Shown here: positions 33,850 to 45,200 of the stretch, piece after piece
Numbering within the stretch: position 1 is the stretch's first letter
Layout: every line of letters starts with the position of its first letter
Source: Prunus persica
Lineage: Eukaryota > Streptophyta > Magnoliopsida > Rosales > Rosaceae
Assembly (NCBI RefSeq): GCF_000346465.2
Contig: NC_034014.1
Coordinates: 30,017,777 to 30,081,776 of the forward strand
Length of the DNA stretch: 64,000 bases
Direction of reading: 5' to 3'
Notes under the pieces: model-generated
Databases searched by the model: none
Told to the model about the DNA's origin: nothing
Seen by the model: the letters and a program-made list of their open reading frames with translations, nothing else
Made by a program: the position numbers and the translations under genes

Positions 33850-35884
33850 CTTCAATTTCTGAAACAAAGATGGAGATGGAGATGCAGTTGGAACAACAAT
33901 GCAACTTGGAAAGAATTAATTTATAAGCACAACCCTTTCCTTATTGATCAAGGAAAAGCTTCATCTATTCCCAATCCCACAAGGACATATTTTAATTACT
34001 TACCGGGCTTTTTAATCCTCATTTCACCTGGGTTTAGCGCATTTACTCTTTTGCCATTATGCTTTGACTGAATTACAGAACCTTATTTCCTAGCGAATTT
34101 ATCCTTTTTGCTATCTGTAATACACGGGCTTGCCAAAAATAAAGACAAAATATGTTTTTCTTTTTGTTTTCTTTTTTCCAAAAGGAAAGACAGAAAATTC
34201 TATGTCAAAAATTAATAATAAATGAAAAGAAAAGCCAATAACTTTTTTTTTTATCGGGAAAAAAGATTGAGCTATCACTGAATATCTTAGGAGAAAAAAA
34301 GTTTGGTAGTTTAGCCAAAACCACAGGGGCAAATAGTAAATTGATAAAAATTCCAGCGCCAAACCTTGTAAACCCACTCATTAATGAGCAACGGCTAGTA
34401 GGAAACTTGATGCCCAAGTAATTGAGAGTACACTTACGATGGGTTTGGAGTCCCTTGTTATTCTGGATTGGTGTCCAAGAGTCATGTCCGGTCCGTAATG
34501 TATTTTGAGCTCACCAAACAACAGACTGGACTCATGTTCATTTTAATTGAATATATTCAGTCCTGTTCAAACCACCAAACAAAGCCTTAGGGTTTGACGA
34601 GTAATACTAGTTAATTGGTGGTATTAAGGGTTTCTTCTCTCCTCTTATTGCAACTACGAACCCTACTTGTATTTTATCAGACTACTGATCTCACACCTCT
34701 ATATAACACAAAGATTGTTTTTGGCTCAGGCAAATTAACCGAATTAATTAGGCGGGTGCAAATGAAGGGCAGGCAATATCAAATTGCAAGATTATTGTTC
34801 TTCTCGGTCTGCTGGTGTCCAAGATATGCTTGTTTGACCTCCAATATCACTGACGAAGCGAACCATGCTCATCATGATCAAACTCCGCTGTCTCATCACC
34901 TTAGCGGCCATGAGAATATTAGGCAAAGCTACAATGCCGGTTTGAACGAAAAGGCACTCAATGACCTAATTTGCTTATGAGAATTCAATTTAGTTACTTT
35001 TATGCACTAATTTTACTCTTCTAGGTATTTTTAGTTGAAAAAGTTATGAATATTTTAAGTTATTTAATGGAGTTATGTTTAATATATATATTAATATGTT
35101 TGATTAGATTAAACTTAAGGATAAATATTTAATATTTCATTATTGTCTTTTTTCGTTATCAAAATTGATCATCCAATCTAATCCAATTCATTATCAATAA
35201 GATCGGATCGGATCGGATTGAATTTAAACATCTAATATGATTGGATTGGATTGAAAAAAATCACAATTCAATCTATATTGAATCGGATGCCGATTGACTA
35301 AATTGAATTAGTGTCGAACTGAAGTACACCCTACAATGAACATGTGTGCAAGACAATTAAGGAGCCAGATGGATTTTTTTTTTCCTTTTTTGTCAGAAAA
35401 AAAAAAGTCAAAACAGAGGAGCAACAATAATATAATTCTATAATTACAATTTGTGAGCTCACAAATATTTACCAAAACAAAATAAGAGAGAAAATTTACC
35501 AATATAATTTCCTAATTCATTGCATGAATTGACAGAGAATCTTTACTAAACAGTGACCAGATGATTTCAGCAAAGTTAAGTATGAATCATTAAGCCCAGA
35601 TCCAGAGGAAAATTCCATTCTAAAGAAATAATGCTATTTCCAAGCCCTATTTGTGCAACGCAATACTTTTCTTATTTAATAATAATAATACACAACACAA
35701 CGCTAGCTAGCTTTAGCTACTTTGCAAACTGAAAAAATGTATGGAATAATAAAAAAGCAGAAACTAGGATGGAAATAGCATATTCTTATAATTACATAAT
35801 TAAAAAATTTGACAATGCATATATATTGCTATTAACTAAAGTGACTACTTAATTAATTGGAGCACACATGATCAGTAATTAATT
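33635..35884. repeat. Tandem segmental duplication, copy 1
   Basis: Runs from inside B3 paralogue 2 (codon 73 outward), through its promoter flank, to sequence matching the DNA just past the neprosin stop codon. Homology with 35886-38410 is clear in three blocks: B3 N-terminus and leader (33635-34010), the flank with GAGCTATCACTGAATATCTTAG (34200-34400), and the neprosin 3' flank (35340-35884). About 0.9 kb between roughly 34.4 and 35.33 kb is not in copy 2. That stretch contains a GATCGGATCGGATCGGATT run near 35201. Confidence 0.85.
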
Positions 35885-36103
35885 GGAAATCGAAACATTT
35901 GATTTGTGTGCTCCCTTGGATTTTCTTTGAAATTGAATGAGATCAAACACAACTCTTTCTGTCAGTAGTCTGAATATTTCTTCTGGGTTTGCTGGGTGTG
36001 CTGGGTCTCTAGCCACTGCTTTAACCTTTGCCACAATTTGGTTAAAGGACTCGTCACCGAACTTCTTCTTTCTCAAATCTTCCAATCTCATCATCGTCAC
36101 CAT
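35879..36103 (-). pseudogene. Truncated B3/DUF313 gene copy (N-terminus only)
   Basis: The frame from ATG 36103 matches the first 73 codons of B3 paralogue 2 (MMRLEDL, ESFNQIVAKVKAVARDP, LLTERVVFDLIQ, SNVSISN). It then stops at once at TAA where the sequence switches to neprosin 3' flank. It has no linker and no B3 domain, so it cannot bind DNA. A short extra Ala/His/Pro insert follows the ARDP motif. It is a by-product of the tandem duplication. Confidence 0.85.
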
Positions 36104-36492
36104 CTTCAATTTCTTCACCACTTCTTAAGTGTAGGAAATGGGATTTGTGACCTAGCTAGTTAATTAATTTCTGAAACAAAGATGGAGATGAACAATGCTA
36201 CGTAGAATTAATTTATAAGCACAACCCTTTCCTTATTGAACAAGGAAAAGCTTCATCTATTCCTAAACCCACATGGACAAATTTGAATTACTATCCTTAT
36301 TTCACCTGGATTTATATAAAAGCTTTCTAGTTTTTGGTAAAGATATATTAAAATTCAATACTTGGGATTTATTAACAAAATAAATGAAAAGAAAAGCCAA
36401 TAACGTTTCTTTTTTCTTTTTCTTCTTCTTTTTTAGTAAATATGTTTCTTTTTTCTTAGGAAAAAACGTTTGAGCTATTACTGAATATCTTA

Positions 36493-36901
36493 GGGCAAGT
36501 CCACCGCATGTGAATTATCCGGGCAGGAGGGGGCCCAAGGGCCAATTGCAGCTCTAGCGCACCAAGTCTAGCCCAGGCAAGGGTTGGGTCCTGGGCAAGC
36601 CCAAGTACAAATTCAGCCCGAGCTGCTAGGGCAAAATGACACAATACTGACGTCAGCAATCAAAAAAATATTGAAAAAAACTACCATAAATTTTTTTTTA
36701 ATTTTTAATTTATAAATACCTAGCCATATTTTTCACTTTCCACACAAAAAAAACTCTATGCAAATTCATCTCCTCATATCTCATGTGAATAGTAATTGCC
36801 CTTGTCCCTGCCCTTTGGGGTGGAAACAAAAAATGCAAAGGCTACCACTATTCATGTGAATAGTAACAAACCTTGCTTTGCCTTTTGGAGTGGAGGTGCT
36901 C
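36493..36901. mobile_element. Non-autonomous element with TTA duplication (PIF/Harbinger-like)
   Basis: A 409-bp insertion in duplication copy 2, flanked by TTA at 36490-36492 and 36902-36904. The ends are GGGCAAGTCCACC on the left and GAGCACCTCC on the right (reverse strand). The homologous site near 34288 in copy 1 is empty and reads straight through CTTAGG. A 3-bp TTA duplication is typical of PIF/Harbinger elements. The right part has short internal inverted motifs (ATGTGAATAGT). No coding. Confidence 0.75.
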
Positions 36902-37113
36902 TTAGGGGGGAAAAAAAAGTTTAATAGTTTAGTCAAAACCACAGGCCAGGGGCAAATAGTAAATTGACAAGATTTTCTGGCGCCAAAGCTTGTAAACCGA
37001 CTCCTTAATGAGCAATGGCTAGTAGAAAAGTCAAAAACACAATTCGGAATCCTTATTGGATTTGGACATATGTACTGTGTGAGATAATTAAAGAAGCCAG
37101 ATGGATTAAACAT

Positions 37114-37867
37114 GGGGTTTTAGATTTAATAGCTATTGAATTTTAACTCGATTTGTATTTTGGTCCCTCAATTTTCAAAATCATTCTTATGGTCCTTATT
37201 TCATTAAGACAAATGGTCATGCCGTCAATTTTGCTTACTTTTTCTATTAAATTTGAGCATGTGCATGGCACATGTTGTACTGTTGAGGGTCAAAATAAAA
37301 AATTACTTCACTCTTTGGGTACATGGACAATTCGTGACGCACCTAAACCCTGCACCCACTCCCCCATCGCTGCAACTTAACTCTTTCCATCCATATATCT
37401 CCCTTCCTCCCCAAACGATACCCACCCTCCCTGAGATGGCTTATACCCCTCACTCTATATCTATATCATATCCTCGATTTTGTTGATGATTTTTTTTTTT
37501 TTGAATACTTCATCCTAGGGAAAGAGGGGTTGGGACCGGGTGAGGGTGAGGAAGGCTTGGTGGTTGTTATGGGTTGTGTGTGTTTAGGTGGGGTTGGGTT
37601 GGAGGGGTTGTGGCTACTGTGGCGAGGATAGGAAGAATGTTTTTTAGTTTTATTTTTTGGGTGAAAGGAATATTCAGATGGTAGAAATTAAAAATAATTC
37701 AAAAATATCATTTAGCCCCTGCATTAGTAGAAAATATAATAAAATTGACGGCATGACTATTTGTCATAATAAAACTGAAGTCAAAGGACTATTGGAACGA
37801 TTTTGGAAATTAAGAGACCAAAATGCGAATCGGATCAAAATTCATGGACTATTAGACCTCAAAACCC
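37114..37867. mobile_element. Mutator-like non-autonomous element with long inverted ends
   Basis: A 754-bp insertion in duplication copy 2. The two ends are inverted copies of about 120 bases (left with TATTTTGGTC and GTCATGCCGTCAATTTT, right the same on the other strand). The flanks are ATTAAACAT (37105-37113) and ATTAAACAC (37868-37876), a 9-bp duplication with one change. In copy 1 the flanks are joined (AGCCAGATGGATT near 35360) without the element. No transposase frame; a 9-bp duplication with long TIRs indicates a MULE. Confidence 0.82.
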
Positions 37868-37884
37868 ATTAAACACGAGGTAGT

Positions 37885-38424
37885 GTTCTCCTAATACAAG
37901 TGAAATCAGAGGAGCAACAATAAAATAAATCTATAATTAAAATTTGTGAGCTCACTAATATTTACCACAACCAAATAAGAGAGAAGATTTACAAATCTAA
38001 TTTGGGTCCGGCAACTGCCTAACTCATTGCATGAATTGACAGAGAATCTTGACTAAATAGTGACCGGATGATCTCAGCAAAGTTAAGTATGAATCACATA
38101 AGCCCAGAGAAAAATTCCATTGCCAATATAAAGAAATACTGCTATTTCCAAACCTGTTTGTGCGATGCAATACATTAATACTTGTCTTATTTAATGATAA
38201 TAATACACAACGCTAGCTAGCTTTAGCTACTTTGCAAACTCAAAAATGTGTACGTGGAATAATAAAAATACAGAAACAAGAATGGAAATAGCATATTCTT
38301 ATAATTACATAATTAAAGAATTTGACAATTTATATATATATATATATATATATTGCAATTAACTAAAGTAAATACTTAATTAATTGGAGCACACATGATC
38401 AGTAATTAATCATATAATATGGAT
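37885..38424. other. Neprosin gene 3' flank
   Basis: 3' untranslated and downstream DNA of the neprosin gene, mostly duplicated at 35400-35884. It has a TA run at 38333-38352. Confidence 0.6.
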
Positions 38425-41400
38425 TTAAGGGCATCGTGAATTTTTGCCAGGGCCGCCATAGTAGAAGTGCGTGCCCCATTCATTGTTGTACGAGCTCTCG
38501 ATGTTGTAGCAATTGGTGTTCTCAGCCAAAGTTGACACACCTGGGACCGAGCTGAGGCTGTTGTCCGAGTCCACGATCTCAAGGTTTCGGAAATAGCTTG
38601 CTTTCCCAAACCCGTCTTCAGCGAAATGACCCGAACCCATTTGCGTGGCGGTGTGCTCACCGTTGGCTCTTGTGTTCACCACCTCGCCACCCCATTCTAC
38701 CATCGTCGCCTTCTCTGCCAAGTGTGTGAATAAATCCGCTGGCCAGTACCCTACAAGTGTATTGTCTCCAAATCCCATCCACCAATTCCCTAGCTTTGGA
38801 TCCTACACACACACACACACACATTCATACTTATATACGTACATTAACAAAACCGATCATTAATTAAATGTAATTTATAAGGTAATTAATAATGTTCTCT
38901 TGCTAAACTTATGTTGATAACATAAAAAATGTACCTTCCATATGAGAATGGTGACATCGTATTGGTTGCTGGCATAGGATGAGACTGGAGAAATGGAAGC
39001 TCCAATTGCTATCCTACTGTTTGTTTGGATAAACCCGGAACACAGAAGATTGTAGCATCCAGTCGCCTGATATGAATCAGTCTGTATATATATACACAAT
39101 CAAAGAAACAAGTTATGCAAAATATATACACACATTGACATGCATTTAGTCATATAGATATATCGGTCGAGTTCCATGATCTGTTTATTCGAGTGTGGAC
39201 TAACATGCATGCATATAATTCTCAAGGCTCAAAAGAAAAGCCCATTCTCTAGAATTGAATTGATACAAAAAATGTCAAGTACCTTACTAGTTGCTTGCAC
39301 TTGATAAATTCCTAGCTAGCTACTCTCTAGTCTCTAGGGGTTATTGAAGGCAACCGGAAAACTGAAAGTTTATTTCTTCATTTCCAAATTCCAATGATGT
39401 CCTAAATGAAAGACTTTCATGACCACAAGCTATGCATAGCTAGTCTACATAGTTTTCTGTGTATCAATAAATTTCATGGTAATTAAGCTTTGTGGCCCAT
39501 TCGTTACTACTGCTAGGTAATTGTAAGCAAGCCATAACCGAGCACTCTTCCTGCTCAAATTTGATTTATAGGCTTATTTTGTGCAATGTAATTAAGCCTA
39601 TAAATATACAATCATATCATAAATAGTGGTGCAATAATAATATGTCACGTGAAAATGTTATCACACATATCATAACATTATTATTCAGATATAACAAAAT
39701 AATGCTATCTCCGTTTCATAAAATTCTTTCTTTAAAAACACACACGGGCAAAATGTATGCAATTAATCAATAAGCCTATTGTATAGACACGTACAAGGAC
39801 AATTTAAATTTCAGTTAATATAATTGGGTCAATGCATAAATATTGAGAAAAAAAGAGAGAGATCTGACCGTCCAGTAAGTGAACAATCTGGGACTGTTGT
39901 CACCATAGAGCTCCGGACTGACCTGACTAGTGGAATAATCAAGGCTTCATAAATTCTACTAACAATAATGTACATATTTTATCTATAAAAAAGGAAATAT
40001 AAAATTCCATCATGGCATATTTAAAGAAAATAAGAGTTTTTATAAATTTGAAAGAGAAGTAATTTAGAATTAAGTGCATAAAATAAAGAATAAATTAAAT
40101 GGAAGAAGTACCTGCCATCCAGCTTCTATGCTGTTGAGATCTGAGCCGTCGAATGATCCGGAAAGAACCCAAATCTGGGAGAGACTGAACTCGTTTGCTT
40201 GTTCGATCGAGGGGGTCCACACATTGATTGTCGCCCTTGCCCCATACACTTCTTGCAATGATCCGGTGTACGCGATTGCATGCTATATATCATTTTAATT
40301 CATACAACTTTCAGTCAAATAATCATCATTTCATTACTTGGTCTTGGAAGGGTTTTTCTCTTTCTTTTTTTAACAAATTCGAGTAAACGAGAGGCGGACA
40401 CACTATCTTAGTCAAACAAATCCAACATTTCATTAAAACTGTTTGTTAGCAAATGTGGCCGAATTTGTTGAAATATTACACAATCTATTATCATCTAGAG
40501 AATGGCATTTTGAGAAGTTAATAATTTATATTGTCAAAGTCATGGTCCATAAACATTTAAATATTTCAACAATTAAATTTATATATCTATGCAATTTAAT
40601 GTTCTCGGTAGCTATGCAATTTATATATATAACATATTCCACTTCCTTTTGATTATGCAATAGAAAATCAAAATCGGATATCCAAGACTAATCAAGAGAC
40701 ACATTTTGTTCTTATTTAATTTGATCCAACTTGAAAATAAATAAATAAATAAATAAAAGAAGACATGTATGTTTCCAAGAAAATGAATGGGGGTTTTTAT
40801 TTGAAGGAAAATATTAGGCGTACCTCATGGCCATTGCCGCTAACTACGTCGGGTGCATTGGTGCGCCTAGCAGAAAGATCAGCAGTGAGATTATTATTAA
40901 AATTGAAATTATTAGGAGGTTGCTGCTGTTTCTTCTTGCCATAGTCAAACAAAGATTTGGCCCGCAGGACATCATCCACTGTGCTTCGCCGTATTGGAAC
41001 CGTTCCTCTGGGACATCTCGTCCCATTTCTGTGCCACGTTTGGTGCACAACCCATGCACCCTCCTTACCCTTACCCTCAACTGCCGCTGCTGCTTCATCT
41101 CCATTATTATTGTTAATCCCTTCTTCATCTTTATCATTTGTGTGCTTCATCTTCTTCTTCATCGCTTTTGGCCTTTCTGGTGCCTCCTTCTGTTACGTTA
41201 CGTATAATAATATTAACACAAATATAAATTATATCAAAACTGAAACCCTCATTATTATCAAATTAATACACAAGTAATATAATTACTTAAGAGGAGAGAG
41301 TTATGAAGAGGAAATTTAATTTGCATATATACGTATGTATTTTTTATTTTGTTGGTCGTACATATATACGTATGTATATATATATACACAACAACAACAA

Positions 41401-41987
41401 AAGTTATATAAAGAAAAAATATAAAGCCAACAAATCTAATAAATTGTTGGAGGGAGGGAGAGAGAGAGGAGGGGCAACTTTTTTAAGCTTTTTGTACCTG
41501 GATCTTGTGATTCTTTAAGAGAGGGTGATCCAAAGCTGGCTGTTTTCTTTTATGAACGCAATCTATTATATCTCCATCTGGGCTCTGCAAACATTGAAGA
41601 AGAAAAAAACCAAAACAGGAAACCCCACATGAGAAATATCTATATATATGAAGTGGTAAATAAATTCAGATATTTTAATATTACTAATTGAGAAATTAAT
41701 TAAGAATTTATACTATATATGTATGCACATACCTGAACGGTGATGACAGCAGGCTTGTTGATCTTGTTGAGGTGCTTCTCAATCCTTTGCAGTCTCAAGC
41801 TGCTAACTTGCTTATAATTATGCCTTGTGTATTTGAGGCTCCCCGAATTCGAAGCAGCTTCCACTGAAAGTGAAAACCTTTGGAAAAAGATGGTGCAGAT
41901 GCATAAGAAGATGATGAGAAACAAGTACTGCTCTCTCTTCTTCCTTCCACCAATATTAATAGTAGAAGTAGCTATCATCATCATCAT
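38425..41987 (-). CDS. Neprosin-domain protein (DUF239) with activation-peptide domain
   Basis: Seven exons: 41987-41733, 41584-41498, 41189-40824, 40282-40112, 39922-39869, 39081-38935 and 38802-38425, all GT-AG and in frame, giving 485 residues. An N-terminal hydrophobic helix ([16 protein letters not shown], residues about 20-35) should be a signal peptide or anchor. Residues about 55-115 match the neprosin activation peptide (DUF4409): [17 protein letters not shown] then [20 protein letters not shown]. The neprosin fold (about 250-485) shows [20 protein letters not shown], then [15 protein letters not shown] and [15 protein letters not shown]. The family includes the glutamic peptidase of pitcher plants; most plant members are untested secreted proteins. 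Exon 3 adds a Lys/Asn/Gln-rich low-complexity linker between the two domains. Confidence 0.92.
38804..38821. repeat. (AC)n microsatellite
   Basis: Nine AC units directly at the acceptor side of the last neprosin intron. Confidence 0.85.
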
Positions 41988-42206
41988 CTATTATCTCATT
42001 CAGTGCCAAACAAGAAACAAAAAGGAAGAAAGAAACTAGCAGCAGCAGCTCCTCATGACCATTACTGGTAAAACAAACAACACAACCAAATCTGACTTTG
42101 TTTGCTTGACATTTACTTGCACCAAACACCCATACATACAATACCACAAAAGAACAAAAGAAAAAGACTTATGGCAATTCCAAGAGGGGGCCTATATCTT
42201 TCCTCT

Positions 42207-42207
<1 letters not shown>

Positions 42208-42262
<55 letters not shown>
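42208..42262. repeat. (CT)n microsatellite upstream of the neprosin gene
   Basis: About 27 CT units, GA on the gene's sense strand, about 220 bases before its start codon. A TA run at 42392-42412 lies farther upstream. Confidence 0.9.
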
Positions 42263-42266
<4 letters not shown>

Positions 42267-45200
42267 GGTTTAATGGTGAGGAAGGGAGGTGGGTGAAGGA
42301 TAATTAAGCACAGTGCACAGCAGAGAGTTGGCCCCCTGAGATGACCTTCAGCATCAAGATCATCATTGTCTGCTGCAGCATTGGTTTCATAATATATATA
42401 TATATATATATATTGTTGCTTTTTCTTTGAAATTGTACAAGTTGTTGAGTTGAGGCAAAGAATTTAAGGAGAGGAGAGGGGGAGAGGGAGGGCAGTGGCC
42501 AGGCTAGAAGAGCATTAAAAATAAAAATAAAAGAGCAGACCTACCCATTACCCATTACCCAACTGAAACAAGGCCCCTTTTATTGCACTCCTTCAATGTG
42601 TATCTGCCCCAATACACTTTGCCATTAATATTTACTTGAAACCGCACACCTTCCTTCTTCAACTTCTCCTTCCTACCTTTCTTTAGCTTTCTTTCTTTCT
42701 TAGCTACACTCTCCGTATATATTCCTTCATCTTCAATATCCTTTTTTAAAAATTTGTTTCCATCACCTTTTTATCCCTAAGTAACAATCAATTGCCATGC
42801 TTTGCTTTCTATCCTTTGCTTCTACCACATTCCAAGTCAATGCGTTCCCTCACCTTTTCTCACCTAAATGTAAGGTATGTCTGAATGTGAATATGATATG
42901 TTACCATCTACAAACGTACGTTCACCATATATTGTACATATATATAATATAATATTATACAGTCATTTTCTATTAACATATTTCTTAAATAACCTTACTC
43001 GGAGAGAGAGACGTATCATTTAAAGTCCACTACAAATTTTATTTCAACAATCCAAATCATCTATATATTACTCCCTTTCGTTGTTAAGATAATTAATGAG
43101 TGCTTAGGGTTTGGACTTTGAGGTGATGGAATGGAACCCAATGAAGGAAATAGCTGTTGTTCAAATTTCAACGTATGAGTGTTGCTTCTTTTTTTTTTCT
43201 TTTTCAAATGGATGGAAGCAAACAGTCCCTTGATCTGTGCTACAAACGCACCCTTCTCCATGTGGTATACATTTCAGAATAGTGACAAATTTTAGTAAAT
43301 GTAGGAAGGGATAATAAAATAATGAATAAATTATTATCTTATATGAAAATAATAAATGGGCAAGCTTCTATTCTCGAATCTCGAATGCTTCTCTGCTCAT
43401 TAATAGAGAGAAATTTGGTTGTCAGTCTTCCCTCAACTCCACAAGCCTGGATTTGACTCGAATTTTTTTACCTCAAATTACCTAAATACCCTCCACAACA
43501 TCTCGTGATATTTTACTGTAATATCTCGTTTTTGGAGTTTGATAGTTGAAATACAGGAGAAAGAAAAACAAAATCATTGCTGTAATAATATTGATTTTTG
43601 GAAGAATTTAGTTGCGAGTATTCTATTTCCATTTATTTTACTACCAAACTCAAAGGCCATAAAGAGTATTTACTACCAAACTCAAACCCCATAGGGAATG
43701 CAGTATTCCATGATTATTCAGATAGTTTCCATAAATATACTTGAATAATAAAATTAAAAAAACATAAAAGACCTGAAATTAATCTGAGTTGAGGCCATGT
43801 TTCATCAAACATAAACATGTTACATGTACATTCAACTAAAATCAATAAATAGAAATCTAATAATCAATTATAAGGGCTTTATTGAATTTGAATGCTTGAC
43901 CAGTTATTCTCCAAGCCAAGTCAAAATTGTGAAATCATAGTCCATCAAAATATCATCAATTTAAACAAGAGGTGATTTTAAATTGGAGAATGACCACACA
44001 GTGATCGGAGGGCCCCTTTGCCCTTAATGAATGGTGTCACTAAATAATAATATATGCATCACTACAGTCAGTTCCCACGGTGCTACATGTAAATATAGAG
44101 GCTCGATCCCATCCCATGATATATATGAACAATTAATGCAGCTGGCTCATTGAGGGTCATTCTAGTCTTTGCACATTACGCTCGCTTCTAAGGCAAGAAG
44201 GCTTTGAATGGAGAGGCCATGACATGACCGTTTTATTATAATGTCCTGCACCTAAGTCTCTGTTGATTTACCAATCTATCCTCTCTCTCTCAGTGATTTG
44301 AACTATTTGAACTTTGCAACTACTCATGAACTTTGACGGCTAAGGAAAGATATAACCTGAACTTGGCAAAACCCTATGGCTAAGCAATAGACTTTTCATT
44401 ATTATTAAATTTTTTTTTCTTGGTCGAAACACTTGCTTTGTTTTTGTTTTTGGCTTCAGCTACCAACCCATACCCAACAGGTAAAACTATAAAGTGGAAC
44501 AGCAAAAGGAGGCTCTGGTTTGTCACCCAAGTAAGGCTTGGTGTGGAACAAACAAACAAGGTGCAAAGTTGATCAGAGAAGATAAACCAATGCGCGCCCC
44601 TCTAAACTGTCAATATTAAACATACATACATACAATCAAACAAACATACATACATACATACATACATACATGTTCAAATTCTAATGTATATGCGGTTCTG
44701 GGAAGGTGGAGCCACGGAGGTTGGTATGGGGATTGAGTTTGTGGCCAGGAAATGACGTGACATTTCAACCTTAAACATTGGTAAATCATTTTCTTTTTTT
44801 ACTAGGATAATCAAAGAAGTGAGATTCCAAAACATGTGAGATTCCAAAATCATTTTCTTTTTCTACTATTATACTTGGAATAGCTCTCCAAAACATGTGA
44901 TAAGATGAAACATTATATGAAATATTTGATGTAGCTTTCAAAATTGGGAAAAGCCAACATGCGCTCTCGTTCTATACATGATCCTTTGATTATATATATG
45001 ATATCCAATCAACAATTACATTCAACTTATAATACCCAGGTGAGAAAAATTGGGTATGGAGGCCTCTATGATTTGTATATCCGCAATTCTATTGATAAAA
45101 ATGTGCCATAAAACCTTCTGCTGGCATCCCAAACATATGGATTTTCTATACCTCTACTTTTGATAAACGAGATATTCGCGGCTCGGCAAACAACCCAGTT
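42263..45200. other. Long intergenic region, no gene recognised
   Basis: AT-rich sequence with a (CATA)n microsatellite near 44617-44670 and a short local duplication near 44782-44877 (agtgagattccaaaacatgtgagattcc). I see no coding frame, tRNA or clear transposon ends on either strand. Confidence 0.45.

Larger units (their letters stand above)
35886..38410. repeat. Tandem segmental duplication, copy 2
   Basis: Repeats the order of copy 1: B3 N-terminus, B3 flank, then neprosin 3' flank. It carries two extra DNA transposons (36493-36901 and 37114-37867). Removing those with their target duplications leaves about 1.35 kb. Copy 1 without its 0.9-kb private stretch is the same length. Confidence 0.85.

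Noticed and set aside
33169..34071. Plus-strand frames opposite the B3 gene
   Set aside because: Antisense shadows of a Lys-rich coding region and its leader.
34615..34980. 121-codon plus-strand frame in the duplication copy 1 private stretch
   Set aside because: Starts at a non-ATG codon; the end (ANHAHHDQTPLSHHL) is not recognisable, and there is no conserved counterpart in copy 2.
34430..35335. Private 0.9-kb stretch of duplication copy 1 as a transposon
   Set aside because: AGTACAC occurs near both edges (34426 and 35322), but no inverted ends or coding part could be matched, so the class and exact borders are not supported.
42055..42296. Frames through the CT microsatellite
   Set aside because: Translated dinucleotide repeat (Leu-Ser runs).
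44617..44670. Array of short repeats considered as CRISPR-like
   Set aside because: It is a simple CATA microsatellite with no spacers, in a eukaryotic genome.
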